A stretch of DNA of 26,695 nt from a bacterium (GTDB lineage Bacteria > Spirochaetota > Spirochaetia > JABEVK01): positions 1 through 26,695 of the forward strand of contig JAJXVP010000021.1 in the NCBI GenBank assembly GCA_021782055.1, written 5' to 3'. Shown piece after piece: positions 24,201 to 26,695 of this stretch. Within the stretch, counting starts at the first letter, position 1; every line of letters starts with the position of its first letter. A program made the position numbers and the translations under genes. The notes beneath the pieces were generated by a model that saw nothing but the letters and a program-made list of their open reading frames with translations, ran no database searches and had not been told where the DNA came from.

Positions 24201-24813
24201 ACCAGATTCTCAGCTTGATGAAGGGCCTACTTTACAGATGGGAACGGCCGAAGGGACTGCCTCCTTTTATCTACCTTTAACCAACTCTGGTACGGTACGA
24301 AGCTTTTCTGGTCGTTCGTATGGACAATTCCAAACCCTCAGCGACGGCAATAGCATTTTGACGGCGAGTCAAGAGTTATCGACACTTTTTCATGTGGCTG
24401 ATGCCCCTTGGACGAGTTTTGTACTGATAGGTTCGGCCGTCTGGCAGTCTAGCGCACATCCTGCGCCTATCAACGCCGAGGGTGATTCGAGGTATTATGC
24501 TCCCGCCGCAGACTTTACGCTCAAGTTCAGCCCCGAGGTGGTCAGTTGGATCAGCTTAGGAGGAAAAACCGTTTTGGGCTTAACCGCTCGTGGTGCGTGG
24601 GGGCCTTACTGGCAGAATTTCTCACTGGCGACGCAACAGCAGTATTGGGTGAACGAAGTGGAAGTTCGCGCCGAGCTGGATTGGGGCGAGTGGTCGGCTT
24701 GGGCAGATTTGTACTATTCCACCACCCCTATTGCCAACCAGAGTTCCTATTGGTCGAGCCAAGCGACCATTGGTATCAAGGCTGCACTGCCTGATTCTTT
24801 AGTATCACGGTAA
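21232..24813 (+). CDS. PelB-like outer-membrane exopolysaccharide export protein with N-terminal carbohydrate-binding-like domain
   Basis: This is a 1193-residue exported protein. The signal peptide ends at about SLSA/QQ. Residues about 35-195 look like a CBM6/35-type jelly roll (YWEAES, YVVRVPESGQWTFWW, ISVDGG, AGIHKIRVEVL, FLYLDAFFLH). TPR repeats follow (about 230-500), then a Gln/Ala-rich helical stretch (about 503-630), another TPR pair (796-877) and a C-terminal part of alternating strands (903-1193) that reads as an outer-membrane barrel. TPRs plus a C-terminal barrel are the layout of PelB, which carries Pel polysaccharide across the outer membrane; PgaA and BcsC are alternatives. The PelD-like gene 13 bases downstream decides for PelB. 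The protein lacks the usual C-terminal aromatic residue (it ends SLVSR). The sugar-binding module is an addition to the standard layout. Confidence 0.7.
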   Translation: MVKHFVRVGILMGLVNLTSSLSAQQNRLEPIFPPATPGLVYWEAESAVVTNFARQAILDYSASGQRELQLNTATVLPDQEKYFADYVVRVPESGQWTFWWGGTPPGPQDELAPSYASPFSISVDGGPAIPVYREGINVVSSYSPLLFWNRVKEPLTLTAGIHKIRVEVLAKRRYDGRFFLYLDAFFLHRQGYQVPPGTQPSVFPKNLNDRSLDTPYLSISDYQYQIHQNPQLLAPYWELAQVYTLLTDYGDALKILAAARLQAPDNPDLLLWMAKDNLWAGEVDDALRYYQIYLQRFPKAVQVWAEVAKEMAWLGRYQEALSLYDQGLAANPGNLNLQINKALTLLWAGKGDQGQNLMDQVQQNLGEKRSSWLSAAQIYNVNGYPDHAEAVLHHAISRFPRDVQFRLTLLEILTSNGQTADADRVRQEILADYQPSERLKGLLNAFEEEQGVRQAALADDRAKLEQNPDNLLLRHTYIDALFWNGKKAEAVRQYEALLVDRLYRKVKEAKNASADTYRQWDEAALLTAALEKTSTALTDSASKLNFAYAQWQQAENAVQTWGKLDPKKFTPAQKQLAQADEQKLQQAQAALALAVQIAQELSQNTERMSAEVVSALSSSLTSQEQQKAESDLKKLADPQHWHFDRKGTFQDLDSASASGLVLADEVKLLLESLTGQVTTFPNLSSLGDEGQAVLFETKLWQKPTLPAQWPPAYLAYLPLLQEKVKEWTSVQPPVGVWSASIPASANLLLKTLPTQAGVARESAQKMVKYASQLKQLLWTRMKIQLFAYDQETVQERYQLGEYLIDLPDLPGALRQLGRVTQLDPWNHSALFRLGNVAEMLGDWSRAMSLYRKVYETDPKYANAQNLFNRLARAHPWKLSAQDQDFLDSLRYQRTTDLNAEKDFSPWFSGIADYGTMSAGLHDHHGGYEQTHANLKLAFHPFSPQFTLSAKAGGAYWSNVWRQSVTSDAKLASQLTWSVWNLGASYDLSVLPDSQLDEGPTLQMGTAEGTASFYLPLTNSGTVRSFSGRSYGQFQTLSDGNSILTASQELSTLFHVADAPWTSFVLIGSAVWQSSAHPAPINAEGDSRYYAPAADFTLKFSPEVVSWISLGGKTVLGLTARGAWGPYWQNFSLATQQQYWVNEVEVRAELDWGEWSAWADLYYSTTPIANQSSYWSSQATIGIKAALPDSLVSR

Positions 24814-24826
24814 CGAGAGGGCTAAC

Positions 24827-26269
24827 TTGGGCCGATACAGGAGCATGAGCAGAATTCTGTCTGAGCCCCGGAAATTCTTCTCGGGGCTACCTGATATTGG
24901 GCTTTTAGTGGGCGTGGTAATGCTTCTCAACTGGCTTTGGCCAGGCGATCCAGGGTTTTTATTCTGGTACGGCACGCCATATTTTGTTCCGGCCCTTGTT
25001 GTCACGCCCTTTCGTCGCCCTCTCATCGCAACGTTAGCCCTGTTAACCGGCATCTTGGCAGGCTTTTTGATCATGCCCATGGTAACGAATAGCCTCTCAC
25101 TTGCTTATGGGCGTCACCTGGCCGACGTCTTTCGTGTCTCGGGAATCCCTTTAGCCTTTTTGTTTGTCTCAGAACTCTTTTTTCATATCCAACTAAAAAA
25201 TCAGCGATCGTCTTTATTAGGCCGTTTAAAAAGGCAAGTCAAACAAAGTTCTCGCCTCAAGCGGAAAGCAGACTCCCTTGAAAGGGTAAACCGGGTTTTA
25301 GAAGAGCGTTTGGTCGCGCAGACCGATTCGATTACCCTTTTGCGGGGCAACTTAAAAAAATTGGCCACCTTCAATCTACCCCAAGCCCTCGAGGCGATTT
25401 TAGAGATGCTAGCGGTTTTTACAGAAATGAGTGCGGGGTCAATCTGGACGCATCAAAAAGAGACGGGAAAGCTTTTGCCTGCGGCTGTGCGGGGGGAGCG
25501 CGTCGCTGCAATTCCCCCTGATGGCTTGGATATGGATCAAACCATCGCCGGGTATGTGTTTCGCAATGGAAGGCCTTTTTCGTTACGAATGCTTCTTCAT
25601 GACCAAGAGTTTACGGGATTGGCCACGATGGATTTTTTGATGATTTACCCCCTTCGTGCTCACGGCAACGTCTGGGGCCTTATTGTTATCGAACGGTTAC
25701 CTTTTGAACGCTACTCGTACTACACCGAAAGTATTTTAGAAATCATCATCAGCCTGGTCGAACCCTACCTTTCGGATATTTTAGAATATGAACGACTGTA
25801 CCAAGGGCAAGAGGTGGATCAAGTAACTCAGCTCCCCCTCGTCACTCAGCTTGTTAAAAACCTTGACTCCACAGCCATCAAAGACTTGAGAACCTCTTCT
25901 CTTGCCCTCATTGTGCTCGAAATTGTTAACTTCGAGGTTTTGGCCCAACGCTGGGGACGCGAAAAGCTAAAAAAATTGTTCTTGGTCATGCGAGAAAAGT
26001 GGGAAGACGCTTTAGAAATGAAGGTCAAGGTTTTCCATTACAAAGAGGAAAATCAGCTTGCGCTTTTAGTTCCCGGCTTAGATCAAGACGGGGTTTCGTT
26101 TTTTTGCCTGCGGCTTCTTACCCTGATTCAAGAAGCCGAGTTGTCTCTTGAAGGGGAGGTCGTTCCCCTTGAGGTCATCGTCGGGTTTGGATCGGCAACG
26201 GGGTCAGTCTCACCCGAGCAACTGATGCGCGAAGCTGAAAATTTGCTGGAATTTCAGAGGCCCGTATGA
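24827..26269 (+). CDS. pelD: PelD-like membrane GAF / degenerate GGDEF regulator of Pel polysaccharide synthesis
   Basis: This is a 480-residue inner-membrane protein. Hydrophobic segments lie at about residues 21-37, 43-63, 65-85 and 103-122, followed by a charged coiled coil (125-175), a GAF domain (about 185-325; IYPLRAHGNVWGLIVIERLPF resembles the PelD GAF) and a degenerate GGDEF domain (335-478). In known PelD the GGDEF motif is lost but the RxxD I-site binds c-di-GMP and turns on export. Here the GGDEF position reads YKEEN (405-409), and the aligned RxxD position reads L396-E-M-K399, so the I-site seems lost as well. The TTG at 24827 has GAGAGGG at ideal spacing; the ATG at 24845 has AGGAG only one base away. 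The last bases overlap the next gene (ATGA). Confidence 0.78.
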   Translation: MGRYRSMSRILSEPRKFFSGLPDIGLLVGVVMLLNWLWPGDPGFLFWYGTPYFVPALVVTPFRRPLIATLALLTGILAGFLIMPMVTNSLSLAYGRHLADVFRVSGIPLAFLFVSELFFHIQLKNQRSSLLGRLKRQVKQSSRLKRKADSLERVNRVLEERLVAQTDSITLLRGNLKKLATFNLPQALEAILEMLAVFTEMSAGSIWTHQKETGKLLPAAVRGERVAAIPPDGLDMDQTIAGYVFRNGRPFSLRMLLHDQEFTGLATMDFLMIYPLRAHGNVWGLIVIERLPFERYSYYTESILEIIISLVEPYLSDILEYERLYQGQEVDQVTQLPLVTQLVKNLDSTAIKDLRTSSLALIVLEIVNFEVLAQRWGREKLKKLFLVMREKWEDALEMKVKVFHYKEENQLALLVPGLDQDGVSFFCLRLLTLIQEAELSLEGEVVPLEVIVGFGSATGSVSPEQLMREAENLLEFQRPV

Positions 26270-26695
26270 GTTATTCAAAAGAGTACCTTCAGCTGCTAGA
26301 TTCTCGCTACCTGATCATGGCACGAACGCAGAAAGCGGCGCTAAAAGGGATCGAGGGAGGATTTCTCCCCGAAGCGGCTTTTATTACGAAAGGGATTAAT
26401 GTTCGCTCATTATTTGAAGAACCTTATGAACTTATGGAGCTAGACCGTTTATTGGCAAAACCGGATATGCCTTTTGAGGTGACGTTACGTTTAGCTCAAG
26501 TCTGTGAACGACTCACCCGCAACGTAGACAAAGAGTTGGCGCTTTTCGGTGCCGAGAGTTTGAACGCCCTTGAAGTTCGCTACGTTCAAAAGATTCAAAA
26601 ACTCAAGAAAGGCGAGCCGTCAACCTCTGCCAGGCCTTTGGCACAGGCCCAACTGGAACTGGCTCTGATTTACGAAACTCGACCCGCGTTAAAAA
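26266..26695 (+). CDS. PelE-like protein, N-terminal 143 residues (runs off right edge)
   Basis: An open frame starts at an ATG overlapping the PelD-like stop by 4 bases (ATGA), showing translational coupling, and stays open to the window edge. It begins MSYSKEYLQLLDSRYLIMAR. It is helical and soluble-looking, with DKELALFGAESLNALEVRY followed by a Lys-rich segment and then a TPR-like start (AQAQLELALIYETRP). PelE follows PelD in pel operons and has TPRs, so PelE-like is the best call from position and character. Unlike Pseudomonas PelE, no N-terminal membrane helices are seen. The assignment rests mostly on context. Confidence 0.6.
   Translation, partial: MSYSKEYLQLLDSRYLIMARTQKAALKGIEGGFLPEAAFITKGINVRSLFEEPYELMELDRLLAKPDMPFEVTLRLAQVCERLTRNVDKELALFGAESLNALEVRYVQKIQKLKKGEPSTSARPLAQAQLELALIYETRPALK

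Noticed and set aside
21232..24813. PgaA or BcsC identity for the TPR/beta-barrel protein
   Set aside because: The layout alone would allow them, but the adjacent PelD-like gene and absence of pgaB/C/D or bcsA/B neighbours favour a Pel-type exporter.
1..26695. CRISPR arrays, IS elements, tRNA or rRNA genes
   Set aside because: No regularly spaced repeats, transposase motifs, terminal inverted repeats or recognisable tRNA/rRNA sequence were seen on either strand.

Overview
The window reads as a chromosomal segment of a motile, fermentative, diderm bacterium. A spirochaete-like organism is the best guess. Supporting this are a TGS-domain nucleoside kinase beside motAB, lipoproteins with relaxed lipoboxes, a receiver-HisKA_2 protein, an AAA/TPR-type diguanylate cyclase, adhE, and frequent GTG and TTG starts. 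The assignment is an inference, because no rRNA or other phylogenetic marker is present. Genes are tightly packed, no stretch over about 300 bases lacks a gene, and I saw no tRNA, rRNA, IS element or CRISPR array.

Left part (1-6213): a truncated PilZ protein lies at the edge, followed by a receiver/HisKA_2 protein with a degraded ATPase domain, both on the minus strand. A divergent PrxQ/BCP peroxiredoxin comes next. Then a five-gene minus-strand run (SAM methyltransferase, rsmD, TGS-nucleoside kinase, motA, motB) is joined by gaps of 2 to 32 bases.

Middle part (6326-17951): ligA converges on and overlaps an Fe-S-type uracil-DNA glycosylase gene. Then, all on the plus strand, come a small unknown lipoprotein, a large TPR-GGDEF diguanylate cyclase with intact active site and I-site, a chemoreceptor whose sugar-binding-protein-like sensor seems to have its two lobes in swapped order and to lie in the cytoplasm, and bifunctional adhE.

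Right part (17958-26695): this looks like the start of a Pel-type exopolysaccharide locus. A plus-strand operon holds a PelB-like outer-membrane TPR/beta-barrel protein with an added N-terminal carbohydrate-binding-like domain, a PelD-like membrane-GAF-degenerate GGDEF protein, and the start of a PelE-like gene that runs off the window. Divergent from it, a coupled pair encodes a 709-residue LamG-like lipoprotein and a GalE-type UDP-sugar 4-epimerase whose gate position carries a small residue, which suits UDP-GlcNAc/GalNAc. PelA, PelC, PelF and PelG are not in view. PelF and PelG would be expected downstream.

The strongest leads are the rearranged Pel locus, whose PelD appears to have lost the c-di-GMP-binding RxxD motif, and the circularly permuted, apparently intracellular sensor of the chemoreceptor. 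c-di-GMP recurs across the window: a PilZ receptor, a diguanylate cyclase and PelD.
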